From NCBI GenBank assembly GCA_023101725.1, contig JALJCO010003904.1, positions 40,001 to 104,000 on the forward strand: DNA of 64,000 nt. The letters run 5' to 3'. The position numbers and the translations under genes are program-made. Each line of letters opens with the position of its first letter. Within the stretch, counting starts at the first letter, position 1. The DNA is from Atherinomorus stipes. Lineage: Eukaryota; Chordata; Actinopteri; Atheriniformes; Atherinidae. The notes beneath the pieces are model-generated. The model did no database searches. It was not told the DNA's origin and saw nothing but the letters and a program-made list of their open reading frames with translations. Below are positions 13,492 to 24,800 of the stretch, piece after piece.

Positions 13492-15305
13492 TTTGTTCAG
13501 TGGTGTAGTCTATGTGATACGCAGGTATACTGGTTTGTTCCAGGGTGTAGTCTATGTGATACGCAGGTATACTGGTTTGTTCCAGTGGTGTAGTCTATGT
13601 GATACGCAGGTATACTGGTTTGTTCCAGTGGTGTAGTCTATGTGATACGCAGGTATACTGGTTTGTTCCAGTGGTGTAGTCTATGTGATACGCAGGTATA
13701 CTGGTTTGTTCCAGTGGTGTAGTCTATGTGATACGCAGGTATACTGGTTTGTTCCAGTGGTGTAGTCTATGTGATACGCAGGTATACTGGTTTGTTCCAG
13801 TGGTGTAGTCTATGTGTTGCGCAGGTATACTGGTTTGTTCCAGTGGTGTAGTCTATGTGATACGCAGGTATACTGGTTTGTTCCAGTGGTGTAGTCTATG
13901 TGATACGCAGGTATACTGGTTTGTCCCAGTGGTGTAGTCTATGTGATACGCAGGTATACTGGTTTGTTCCAGTGGTGTAGTCTATGTGATACGCAGGTAT
14001 ACTGGTTTGTCCCAGTGGTGTAGTCTATGTGATACGCAGGTATACTGGTTTGTCCCAGTGGTGTAGTCTATGTGATACGCAGGTATACTGGTTTGTTCCA
14101 GTGGTGTAGTCTATGTGATACGCAGGTATACTGGTTTGTTCCAGTGGTGTAGTCTATGTGATACGCAGGTATACTGGTTTGTTCCAGTGGTGTAGTCTAT
14201 GTGTTGCGCAGGTATACTGGTTTGTCCCAGTGGTGTAGTCTATGTGATACGCAGGTATACTGGTTTGTTCCAGTGGTGTAGTCTATGTGATACGCAGGTA
14301 TACTGGTTTGTTCCAGTGGTGTAGTCTATGTGTTGCGCAGGTATACTGGTTTGTCCCAGTGGTGTAGTCTATGTGATACGCAGGTATACTGGTTTGTTCC
14401 AGTGGTGTAGTCTATGTGTTGCGCAGGTATACTGGTTTGTTCCAGTGGTGTAGTCTATGTGATACGCAGGTATACTGGTTTGTTCCAGTGGTGTAGTCTA
14501 TGTGATACGCAGGTATACTGGTTTGTTCCAGTGGTGTAGTCTATGTGATACGCAGGTATACTGGTTTGTCCCAGTGGTGTAGTCTATGTGATACGCAGGT
14601 ATACTGGTTTGTTCCAGTGGTGTAGTCTATGTGATACGCAGGTATACTGGTTTGTCCCAGTGGTGTAGTCTATGTGATACGCAGGTATACTGGTTTGTTC
14701 CAGTGGTGTAGTCTATGTGATACGCAGGTATACTGGTTTGTCCCAGTGGTGTAGTCTATGTGATACGCAGGTATACTGGTTTGTTCCAGTGGTGTAGTCT
14801 ATGTGATACGCAGGTATACTGGTTTGTTCCAGTGGTGTAGTCTATGTGATACGCAGGTATACTGGTTTGTTCCAGTGGTGTAGTCTATGTGATACGCAGG
14901 TATACTGGTTTGTCCCAGTGGTGTAGTCTATGTGATACGCAGGTATACTGGTTTGTTCCAGTGGTGTAGTCTATGTGATACGCAGGTATACTGGTTTGTC
15001 CCAGTGGTGTAGTCTATGTGATACGCAGGTATACTGGTTTGTCCCAGTGGTGTAGTCTATGTGATACGCAGGTATACTGGTTTGTTCCAGTGGTGTAGTC
15101 TATGTGATACGCAGGTATACTGGTTTGTTCCAGTGGTGTAGTCTATGTGATACGCAGGTATACTGGTTTGTTCCAGTGGTGTAGTCTATGTGATACGCAG
15201 GTATACTGGTTTGTTCCAGTGGTGTAGTCTATGTGATACGCAGGTATACTGGTTTGTTCCAGTGGTGTAGTCTATGTGATACGCAGGTATACTGGTTTGT
15301 TCCAG

Positions 15306-15655
15306 TGGTGTAGTCTATGTGATACGCAGGTATACGGCGTATCACATAGACTACACCACTGGTTTGTTCCAGTGGTGTAGTCTATGTGATACGCAGGTAT
15401 ACTGGTTTGTTCCAGTGGTGTAGTCTATGTGATACGCAGGTATACGGCGTATCACATAGACTACACCACTGGTTTGTTCCAGCGGTGTAGTCTATGTGAT
15501 ACGCAGGTATACGGCGTATCACATAGACTACACCACTGGTTTGTTCCAGTGGTGTAGTCTATGTGATACGCAGGTATACTGGTTTGTTCCAGCGGTGTAG
15601 TCTATGTGATACGCAGGTATACGGCGTATCACATAGACTACACCACTGGTTTGTT
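15306..15655. repeat. Inverted 43-bp monomers (hairpin cluster 2)
   Basis: Four inverted monomers with the junction gtatacggcgtatc at about 15330, 15441, 15506 and 15619, separated by normal-orientation units. The order of inversions and spacers is the same as in cluster 3. Confidence 0.9.
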
Positions 15656-18147
15656 CCAGTGGTGTAGTCTATGTGATGCGCAGGTATACTGGTTTGTTCC
15701 AGTGGTGTAGTCTATGTGATACGCAGGTATACTGGTTTGTTCCAGTGGTGTAGTCTATGTGATACGCAGGTATACTGGTTTGTTCCAGTGGTGTAGTCTA
15801 TGTGATACGCAGGTATACTGGTTTGTTCCAGTGGTGTAGTCTATGTGATACGCAGGTATACTGGTTTGTTGTGGTGTGTCTATGTGATCGAGGTTCTGGT
15901 TGTTCAGTGGTGTGTCTATGTGATACGCAGGTATACTGGTTTGTTCCAGTGGTGTAGTCTATGTGTTGCGCAGGTATACTGGTTTGTTCCAGTGGTGTAG
16001 TCTATGTGATACGCAGGTATACTGGTTTGTTCCAGTGGTGTAGTCTATGTGATACGCAGGTATACTGGTTTGTCCCAGTGGTGTAGTCTATGTGATACGC
16101 AGGTATACTGGTTTGTTCCAGTGGTGTAGTCTATGTGATACGCAGGTATACTGGTTTGTCCCAGTGGTGTAGTCTATGTGATACGCAGGTATACTGGTTT
16201 GTTCCAGTGGTGTAGTCTATGTGATACGCAGGTATACTGGTTTGTTCCAGTGGTGTAGTCTATGTGATACGCAGGTATACTGGTTTGTTCCAGTGGTGTA
16301 GTCTATGTGATACGCAGGTATACTGGTTTGTTCCTGTGGTGTAGTCTATGTGATACGCAGGTATACTGGTTTGTTCCTGTGGTGTAGTCTATGTGATACG
16401 CAGGTATACTGGTTTGTTCCAGTGGTGTAGTCTATGTGATACGCAGGTATACTGGTTTGTTCCAGTGGTGTAGTCTATGTGATACGCAGGTATACTGGTT
16501 TGTTCCAGTGGTGTAGTCTATGTGATACGCAGGTATACTGGTTTGTTCCAGTGGTGTAGTCTATGTGATACGCAGGTATACTGGTTTGTTCCAGTGGTGT
16601 AGTCTATGTGATACGCAGGTATACTGGTTTGTTCCAGTGGTGTAGTCTATGTGATACGCAGGTATACTGGTTTGTTCCAGTGGTGTAGTCTATGTGATGC
16701 GCAGGTATACTGGTTTGTTCCAGTGGTGTAGTCTATGTGATACGCAGGTATACTGGTTTGTTCCAGTAGTGTAGTCTATGTGATACGCAGGTATACTGGT
16801 TTGTTCCAGTGGTGTAGTCTATGTGATACGCAGGTATACTGGTTTGTTCCAGTAGTGTAGTCTATGTGATACGCAGGTATACTGGTTTGTTCCAGTGGTG
16901 TAGTCTATGTGATACGCAGGTATACTGGTTTGTTCCAGTGGTGTAGTCTATGTGATACGCAGGTATACTGGTTTGTTCCAGTGGTGTAGTCTATGCGATA
17001 CGCAGGTATACTGGTTTGTCCCAGTGGTGTAGTCTATGTGATACGCAGGTATACTGGTTTGTTCCAGTGGTGTAGTCTATGTGATACGCAGGTATACTGG
17101 TTTGTTCCAGTGGTGCAGTCTATGTGATACGCAGGTATACTGGTTTGTTCCAGTGGTGTAGTCTATGTGATACGCAGGTATACTGGTTTGTTCCAGTGGT
17201 GTAGTCTATGTGATACGCAGGTATACTGGTTTGTTCCAGCGGTGTAGTCTATGTGATACGCAGGTATACTGGTTTGTTCCAGTGGTGTAGTCTATGTGAT
17301 ACGCAGGTATACTGGTTTGTTCCAGTGGTGTAGTCTATGTGATACGCAGGTATACTGGTTTGTTCCAGTGGTGTAGTCTATGTGATACGCAGGTATACTG
17401 GTTTGTTCCAGTGGTGTAGTCTATGTGATACGCAGGTATACTGGTTTGTTCCAGTGGTGTAGTCTATGTGATACGCAGGTATACTGGTTTGTTCCAGTGG
17501 TGTAGTCTATGTGTTGCGCAGGTATACTGGTTTGTCCCAGTGGTGTAGTCTATGTGATACGCAGGTATACTGGTTTGTTCCAGTGGTGTAGTCTATGTGA
17601 TACGCAGGTATACTGGTTTGTTCCAGTGGTGTAGTCTATGTGTTGCGCAGGTATACTGGTTTGTCCCAGTGGTGTAGTCTATGTGATACGCAGGTATACT
17701 GGTTTGTTCCAGTGGTGTAGTCTATGTGTTGCGCAGGTATACTGGTTTGTTCCAGTGGTGTAGTCTATGTGATACGCAGGTATACTGGTTTGTTCCAGTG
17801 GTGTAGTCTATGTGATACGCAGGTATACTGGTTTGTCCCAGTGGTGTAGTCTATGTGATACGCAGGTATACTGGTTTGTTCCAGTGGTGTAGTCTATGTG
17901 ATACGCAGGTATACTGGTTTGTTCCAGTGGTGTAGTCTATGTGATACGCAGGTATACTGGTTTGTTCCAGTGGTGTAGTCTATGTGTTGCGCAGGTATAC
18001 TGGTTTGTCCCAGTGGTGTAGTCTATGTGATACGCAGGTATACTGGTTTGTTCCAGTGGTGTAGTCTATGTGATACGCAGGTATACTGGTTTGTTCCAGT
18101 GGTGTAGTCTATGTGATACGCAGGTATACTGGTTTGTTCCAGTGGTG

Positions 18148-18375
18148 TAGTCTATGTGATACGCAGGTATACGGCGTATCACATAGACTACACCACTGGT
18201 TTGTTCCAGTGGTGTAGTCTATGTGATACGCAGGTATACTGGTTTGTTCCAGTGGTGTAGTCTATGTGATACGCAGGTATACGGCGTATCACATAGACTA
18301 CACCACTGGTTTGTTCCAGCGGTGTAGTCTATGTGATACGCAGGTATACGGCGTATCACATAGACTACACCACTG
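18148..18375. repeat. Inverted 43-bp monomers (hairpin cluster 3)
   Basis: Inversions with junction gtatacggcgtatc at about 18167, 18278 and 18343. The order repeats cluster 2 about 2.84 kb (about 66 monomers) to the left. The copy that would match the last inversion of cluster 2 is interrupted at about 18460 by the LINE. Confidence 0.88.
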
Positions 18376-18473
18376 GTTTGTTCCAGTGGTGTAGTCTATG
18401 TGATACGCAGGTATACTGGTTTGTTCCAGCGGTGTAGTCTATGTGATACGCAGGTATACGGTATACGGTATAC

Positions 18474-19439
18474 GGCTCTAATGTTAGTGCAGGAGTGGCC
18501 ATTATGGTCTCAGAACGGCTTGATTTAGCCGTTGCTACTCACCTGGAGGTGGAGGGGGGTCGACTGCAGGTGGTGGGGGGCACAATTAGGGACACACAGT
18601 TTGTTTTTATAAACATATATGCACATAATTCACCTGTACTCAGGGCACGACTCCTACAGGCTCTGAGTAGGCAGCTCAAACACTGTAACAGTAACTCTGT
18701 GATAGTGGTAGGTGGAGACTGGAACTGTACGACCCACTCTTTGGACAGAACTAATGTAGAACCCGACACACGAGTAGCTTTGCTACTAGATAGTATATTG
18801 AAGGAGAATGACCTTATTGACGTGTGGAGACAGTGTCACCCTGCAGCCCGCCAGTACTCATGGGTTCGTCCTAGTGCTGGTGGCGTGAGCGCAGCGCGTT
18901 TGGACAGGCTCTATATCAACCAAACGCACCACAACAAACTAAAAGGAGCTAATATCATCCCTATTGGGTTTTCAGACCACCATCTGGTGTTATCAGATTA
19001 TTGTATCCCAGGACATGCACCTCGTTGCCCCTACTGGCGCCTCAATGTAAGGCTGTTACAGGATAAGGGGTTTATTAAGGCTCTTGGGGACTTTTGGGAA
19101 CAGTGGAGACTCAGGGAAGGGGACTTTGACAGCATCTTACAATGGTGGGAGGTGGGGAAGAGCCAAATTACGCTTTTCGTTCAGCAGTATACTACATACA
19201 CTCATGATGACGAGAGGGGGTATATAGAGCAGTTAGAGAGGGAAGTGGCCAGTTTGGAAGATGGTGTTATCAGGGGTACAGAGAGTAGGGATAGTTGGTC
19301 AGAGAAGAAGGGGGCGCTGAGGAGGTTCATGAATGAAAAAGCCAAAAGGGCGCTGGTGAGGACGAGGATGATTGCCATTACAGACATAGATGAGACACCC
19401 CACCCTGATGAGACAGGAGGCCATAGACTTCTATACTGA
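18474..19439 (+). pseudogene. Tx1-type LINE ORF2 fragment: APE-like endonuclease C-half
   Basis: About 320 codons open from the truncation point. GGDWNCT corresponds to the GDFN-like motif and SDHHLV to the terminal SDH motif of apurinic endonuclease-type LINE nucleases. The N-terminal half carrying the catalytic Glu is absent, so it cannot be functional. The linker toward the reverse transcriptase (EKKGALRRFMNEKAKRALVR) continues, then the frame shifts near 19430. Confidence 0.85.
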
Positions 19440-21083
19440 ACTATTCCGGGCAGATGAATGTGATGTGGACAGTCAGAGACGGATGGTGGAAGGCCTACCT
19501 GAACTAGAGGAGTCTGAAGCAGCAGTGTTGGACTCTCCTATTACTCTAGAGGAGATGACTACAGCAGTACAACAGCTTAGCAGGGGCGGGCCCTGGGATA
19601 GATGGACTTCCTCCGGATTTTTACAAGACCTTTTGGACTGTGTTAGGGTCTGATGTTCATAGGGTTTTCACCGTGGCATTGCAGGTGGGGCGGCTGCCTG
19701 GCAGCAGTGTTAGCCCTCCTACCGAAGAAGGGTGATTTAACTTCTTTAAAGAATTGGAGGCCGGTTTCCCTTCTGTGTGCGGACTACAAAATAGTTGCAA
19801 AAGTGCTTGCCAACAGGCTGAAGGATAATGTAGACTCACTAATCCATCACTCCCAGACCTGCTCAATTCCTGGCCGGACCATCATGGACAGCCTTTTCCT
19901 CATTCGGGACATTATTGGCGTGGTTAAACTCCGGGGACTGGATGTCGGACTTCTATCACTAGACCAAGAAAAGGCTTTTGATAGAGTGGACCACCATTAC
20001 CTCTTTCGTTCCATGAGGGCGTTTGGTTTCCCGAAGGTATTCACTGCATGGATCGGAGCCCTCTATGCAGGAGCTACGGTTCTCCTTCGAGTGGGGGGAG
20101 GACTGAGCCGACCAGTGACTGTGCAGAGGGGGATCAGACAGGGCTGCCCCTTGTCTGGACTGCTTTATGTGTTGGCCGTTGAACCTCTTCTCCACCAGCT
20201 CAGAAGGGGGCTGAGGGGCCTCACTGTGGAGCAGGTCTCCCAGCCTCTTCACCTTTCAGCGTATGCGGATGACATCACAGTGTGCATATCAGGACAGGAG
20301 GATCTGGAGACGCTGGAACAGAAGATGTCCCTCTATGAGCGGGCCTCTTCTGCACGGGTGAACTGGACCAAGTGTGAAGGCTTCCTCCTCGGTCAGTGGG
20401 TCCATCAGGCGAGGCCCACTCTTCCAGCAGGGCTGCAGTGGAGCAGTGACGGTTTCCAATACCTGGGCGTTTTTCTGGGAAGTGACCAGTTCCAGTCTAA
20501 GAACTGGGAGGGGCTTGTGGAAAAGGTGAGTGCCCGATCGTCTCGTTGGACTTGGGTCCGGCCCCAGCTGTCTTATAGGGGCAGGGCCCTGGTGGTCAAC
20601 TGTCTGGCTGCCTCCTGCCTGTGGCACCGCTTCACTGTTCTGCAGCCTCCGGCTTCTGTGGTGGTGAATATACAGAGGAAATTGGTGGACTTTTCTTGGG
20701 GGGGCTTCCACTGGTTGAAGGCGGCAGTTTTGAGTCTACCTGTGGACGAAGGAGGACGGGGGCTGGTGGATCTGGCCAGCCGAGTGGTGGCGCTTCGGCT
20801 GCAGACTGTGCAGCGCTTGCTCTATGGTCCGCAGAGGCTATGGACAGAGGTGGCAGATGTCCTGCTTCGTGGTGTGGGGGGGTTGGACTATCATAAACAG
20901 CTGTTCCTGATGGACCTGAGTGAGGTGGAGCTGTCAGGGACGACAGTTTTCTATCAGTCTGTGCTAAAGGCCTGGAGCTCTGTGCTGTCGTTCTCTCCAG
21001 AGGAACCGTATGGCCTTGCAGGGGGGGGCCTCTCTTCTTCAACCCGGCAGTTCGGAGCAGTTTGCTCGAGTCCTCCCAGGTGA
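19440..21083 (+). pseudogene. Tx1-type LINE ORF2 fragment: reverse transcriptase
   Basis: Begins with EAIDFYTELFRADE in a second frame, passes a frameshifted stretch at about 19.58-19.73 kb where a third frame reads GIDGLPPDFY, then stays open for about 450 codons. Visible RT blocks are LPKKGDL...NWRPVSLL, IPGRTIMDSLFLIRDI, LSLDQEKAFDRVDH (motif A), QRGIRQGCPLSG (motif B), AYADDITVC (motif C) and the thumb region. The core catalytic aspartates are still present, but the broken frames around the domain make it non-coding. Confidence 0.88.
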
Positions 21084-21841
21084 GACGGACATTAACAGCA
21101 GCGGGGGGGGGCATTTGAGAGCAGACGGAGGGTGGAAGACCGCGGCCCAGTTGAGCCAGGAGACTGGGATCAGGTCCCAGCGGGTCATGGAGCGGCTGCT
21201 GCAGGAGGTGCAGAGAGGACTCCCGTCCCACTTCAGAGAAGTCCTGGGGAGGTTTGGACTTAACTCACCGGCCCCCCCTCTGCCTTTCCCGTCACTATCC
21301 GTGCGGGCTGCAGGAGACCAGCAGCACGCAGGTGAAGCTTTTCCATCTTTCCCTGTCCTGTCGGACATGGCGACTGCAGCAAAGAGAGACCTTTACCTCA
21401 CAGCCCTAAAAGTCCGCCACAGAGCCGAGCTGATTGCCACGGGGGGGTCCAGGTGGTCCGGTGTGCTGGTGCCGGGGTTGGCCCCTGGGGGCAGCTGGAG
21501 GTCCCTGTACCAACCCCCCATTGAGAAACGGTGTGCAGACCTCCAGTGGAGGGTGGCGCATGGGGCCGTGGCCACGAACAGACATGTGGCCCACTTTGTC
21601 CCGAGCACAGATAGTCAGTGCCCCTTCTGTCCCGATGAGGAGACCCTGGAGCATCTGTGGCTGTCCTGTTCTCGCCTGCCCCCCCCCTCTTCACCTTCCT
21701 GGGTCATCGACTTCAAAGGCTGGATCTGGACTTTACCAGGGAGCTGTTTGTGTTTGGACCCGGTCTTTCTCGTGGTCGGCACCGTGCTATAGCACTGGCT
21801 AATTTCACATTGGGCCAGGCTAAGATGGCTGTCTGGCTCAC
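21084..21841 (+). pseudogene. Tx1-type LINE ORF2 C-terminal zinc-knuckle region
   Basis: After a frame change at about 21.05 kb the reading continues through WRVAHGAVATNRHVAHFVP and a CPFCPDEETLEHLWLSC zinc knuckle (CX2CX7HX4C). After another shift near 21.69 kb comes FTRELFVFGPGLSRG and [19 protein letters not shown]. The final part of this coding sequence is the first copy of the 67-bp tandem unit that follows. Confidence 0.82.
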
Positions 21842-24800
21842 GAGGACCAATCAGAGAGCGGGATCAGGATGTACAGATCCTGTCCTTATGCTGCAGCGGC
21901 TGCTGAACGAGGACCAATCAGAGAGCGGGATCAGGATGTACAGATCCTGTCCTTATGCTGCAGCGGCTACTGAACGAGGACCAATCAGAGAGCGGGATCA
22001 GGATGTACAGATCCTGTCCTTATGCTGCAGCGGCTACTGAACGAGGACCAATCAGAGAGCGGGATCAGGATGTACAGATCCTGTCCTCCTGCTGCAGCGG
22101 CTACTGAACGAGGACCAATCAGAGAGCGGGATCAGGATGTACAGATCCTGTCCTTATGCTGCAGCGGCTACTGAACGAGGACCAATCAGAGAGCGGGATC
22201 AGGATGTACAGATCCTGTCCTTATGCTGCAGCGGCTGCTGAACGAGGACCAATCAGAGAGCGGGATCAGGATGTACAGATCCTGTCCTTATGCTGCAGCG
22301 GCTACTGAACGAGGACCAATCAGAGAGCGGGATCAGGATGTACAGATCCTGTCCTTATGCTGCAGCGGCTGCTGAACGAGGACCAATCAGAGAGCGGGAT
22401 CAGGATGTACAGATCCTGTCCTTATGCTGCAGCGGCTGCTGAACGAGGACCAATCAGAGAGCGGGATCAGGATGTACAGATCCTGTCCTTATGCTGCAGC
22501 GGCTGCTGAACGAGGACCAATCAGAGAGCGGGATCAGGATGTACAGATCCTGTCCTTATGCTGCAGCGGCTGCTGAACGAGGACCAATCAGAGAGCGGGA
22601 TCAGGATGTACAGATCCTGTCCTTATGCTGCAGCGGCTACTGAACGAGGACCAATCAGAGAGCGGGATCAGGATGTACAGATCCTGTCCTTATGCTGCAG
22701 CGGCTGCTGAACGAGGACCAATCAGAGAGCGGGATCAGGATGTACAGATCCTGTCCTTATGCTGCAGCGGCTGCTGAACGAGGACCAATCAGAGAGCGGG
22801 ATCAGGATGTACAGATCCTGTCCTTATGCTGCAGCGGCTACTGAACGAGGACCAATCAGAGAGCGGGATCAGGATGTACAGATCCTGTCCTTATGCTGCA
22901 GCGGCTACTGAACGAGGACCAATCAGAGAGCGGGATCAGGATGTACAGATCCTGTCCTTATGCTGCAGCGGCTGCTGAACGAGGACCAATCAGAGAGCGG
23001 GATCAGGATGTACAGATCCTGTCCTTATGCTGCAGCGGCTACTGAACGAGGACCAATCAGAGAGCGGGATCAGGATGTACAGATCCTGTCCTTATGCTGC
23101 AGCGGCTGCTGAACGAGGACCAATCAGAGAGCAGGATCAGGATGTACAGATCCTGTCCTTATGCTGCAGCGGCTACTGAACGAGGACCAATCAGAGAGCG
23201 GGATCAGGATGTACAGATCCTGTCCTTATGCTGCAGCGGCTACTGAACGAGGACCAATCAGAGAGCGGGATCAGGATGTACAGATCCTGTCCTTATGCTG
23301 CAGCGGCTACTGAACGAGGACCAATCAGAGAGCGGGATCAGGATGTACAGATCCTGTCCTTATGCTGCAGCGGCTGCTGAACGAGGACCAATCAGAGAGC
23401 AGGATCAGGATGTACAGATCCTGTCCTTATGCTGCAGCGGCTACTGAACGAGGACCAATCAGAGAGCGGGATCAGGATGTACAGATCCTGTCCTTATGCT
23501 GCAGCGGCTGCTGAACGAGGACCAATCAGAGAGCGGGATCAGGATGTACAGATCCTGTCCTTATGCTGCAGCGGCTACTGAACGAGGACCAATCAGAGAG
23601 CGGGATCAGGATGTACAGATCCTGTCCTTATGCTGCAGCGGCTACTGAACGAGGACCAATCAGAGAGCGGGATCAGGATGTACAGATCCTGTCCTTATGC
23701 TGCAGCGGCTACTGAACGAGGACCAATCAGAGAGCGGGATCAGGATGTACAGATCCTGTCCTTATGCTGCAGCGGCTGCTGAACGAGGACCAATCAGAGA
23801 GCGGGATCAGGATGTACAGATCCTGTCCTTATGCTGCAGCAGCTACTGAACGAGGACCAATCAGAGAGCGGGATCAGGATGTACAGATCCTGTCCTTATG
23901 CTGCAGCGGCTACTGAACGAGGACCAATCAGAGAGTGGGATCAGGATGTACAGATCCTGTCCTTATGCTGCAGCGGCTGCTGAACGAGGACCAATCAGAG
24001 AGCGGGATCAGGATGTACAGATCCTGTCCTTATGCTGCAGCGGCTACTGAACGAGGACCAATCAGAGAGCGGGATCAGGATGTACAGATCCTGTCCTCCT
24101 GCTGCAGCGGCTGCTGAACGAGGACCAATCAGAGAGCGGGATCAGGATGTACAGATCCTGTCCTTATGCTGCAACGGCTACTGAACGAGGACCAATCAGA
24201 GAGCAGGATCAGGATGTACAGATCCTGTCCTTATGCTGCAGCGGCTGCTGAACGAGGACCAATCAGAGAGCAGGATCAGGATGTACAGATCCTGTCCTTA
24301 TGCTGCAGCGGCTGCTGAACGAGGACCAATCAGAGAGCAGGATCAGGATGTACAGATCCTGTCCTTATGCTGCAGCGGCTGCTGAACGAGGACCAATCAG
24401 AGAGCAGGATCAGGATGTACAGATCCTGTCCTTATGCTGCAGCGGCTACTGAACGAGGACCAATCAGAGAGCGGGATCAGGATGTACAGATCCTGTCCTT
24501 ATGCTGCAGCGGCTACTGAACGAGGACCAATCAGAGAGCGGGATCAGGATGTACAGATCCTGTCCTTATGCTGCAGCGGCTACTGAACGAGGACCAATCA
24601 GAGAGCGGGATCAGGATGTACAGATCCTGTCCTTATGCTGCAGCGGCTGCTGAACGAGGACCAATCAGAGAGCGGGATCAGGATGTACAGATCCTGTCCT
24701 TATGCTGCAGCGGCTACTGAACGAGGACCAATCAGAGAGCGGGATCAGGATGTACAGATCCTGTCCTTATGCTGCAGCGGCTACTGAACGAGGACCAATC

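Larger units (their letters stand above)
9142..18473. repeat. 43-bp minisatellite, about 215 copies
   Basis: Period of 43 bp, measured between successive tttgttccag starts (10021 and 10064). The monomer reads tactggtttgttccagtggt, then gtagtctatgtgatacgcag, then gta. Variants include cggtg for tggtg, tgttgcgc for tgatacgc and tttgtccc for tttgttcc. Most copies are nearly identical, implying recent homogenisation. Some monomers are inverted (listed separately), and several stretches carry many single-base losses. The array sits in the 21-kb srpk3 intron between the exons ending at 30089 and starting at 8976. Its right end is cut by a Tx1-clade LINE at 18474. Confidence 0.97.
18474..21841 (+). 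mobile_element. Tx1-clade non-LTR retrotransposon, 5'-truncated and frameshifted
   Basis: Antisense to srpk3 and inserted at the right end of the 43-bp array. Readable protein starts inside the endonuclease (GSNVSAGVAIMVS), so ORF1 and the endonuclease N-terminus are missing. In order come the endonuclease C-half, the reverse transcriptase with DQEKAFDRVDH and AYADDITVC, and a C-terminal CX2C-X7-H-X4-C zinc knuckle (CPFC...H...C). The LPKKGDL, NWRPVSLL and IPGRTI motifs and the DQEKAFDRVDH box are typical of the L1/Tx1 group. The reading frame changes at about 19.43, 19.6-19.7, 21.05 and 21.69 kb, so the copy is dead. No 3' UTR or poly(A) tail is present; the 3' end runs straight into the 67-bp array. 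Just before 18474, cggtata is repeated at the junction. Confidence 0.88.

Noticed and set aside
9142..18473. CRISPR-like array
   Set aside because: Monomers are contiguous 43-bp units with no unique spacers, in a spliced eukaryotic gene context.
178..18473. Common origin of the 10-bp and 43-bp arrays through shared ggtatactgg
   Set aside because: The shared stretch is short and could be chance; the rest of the 43-bp unit is unlike the decamer.
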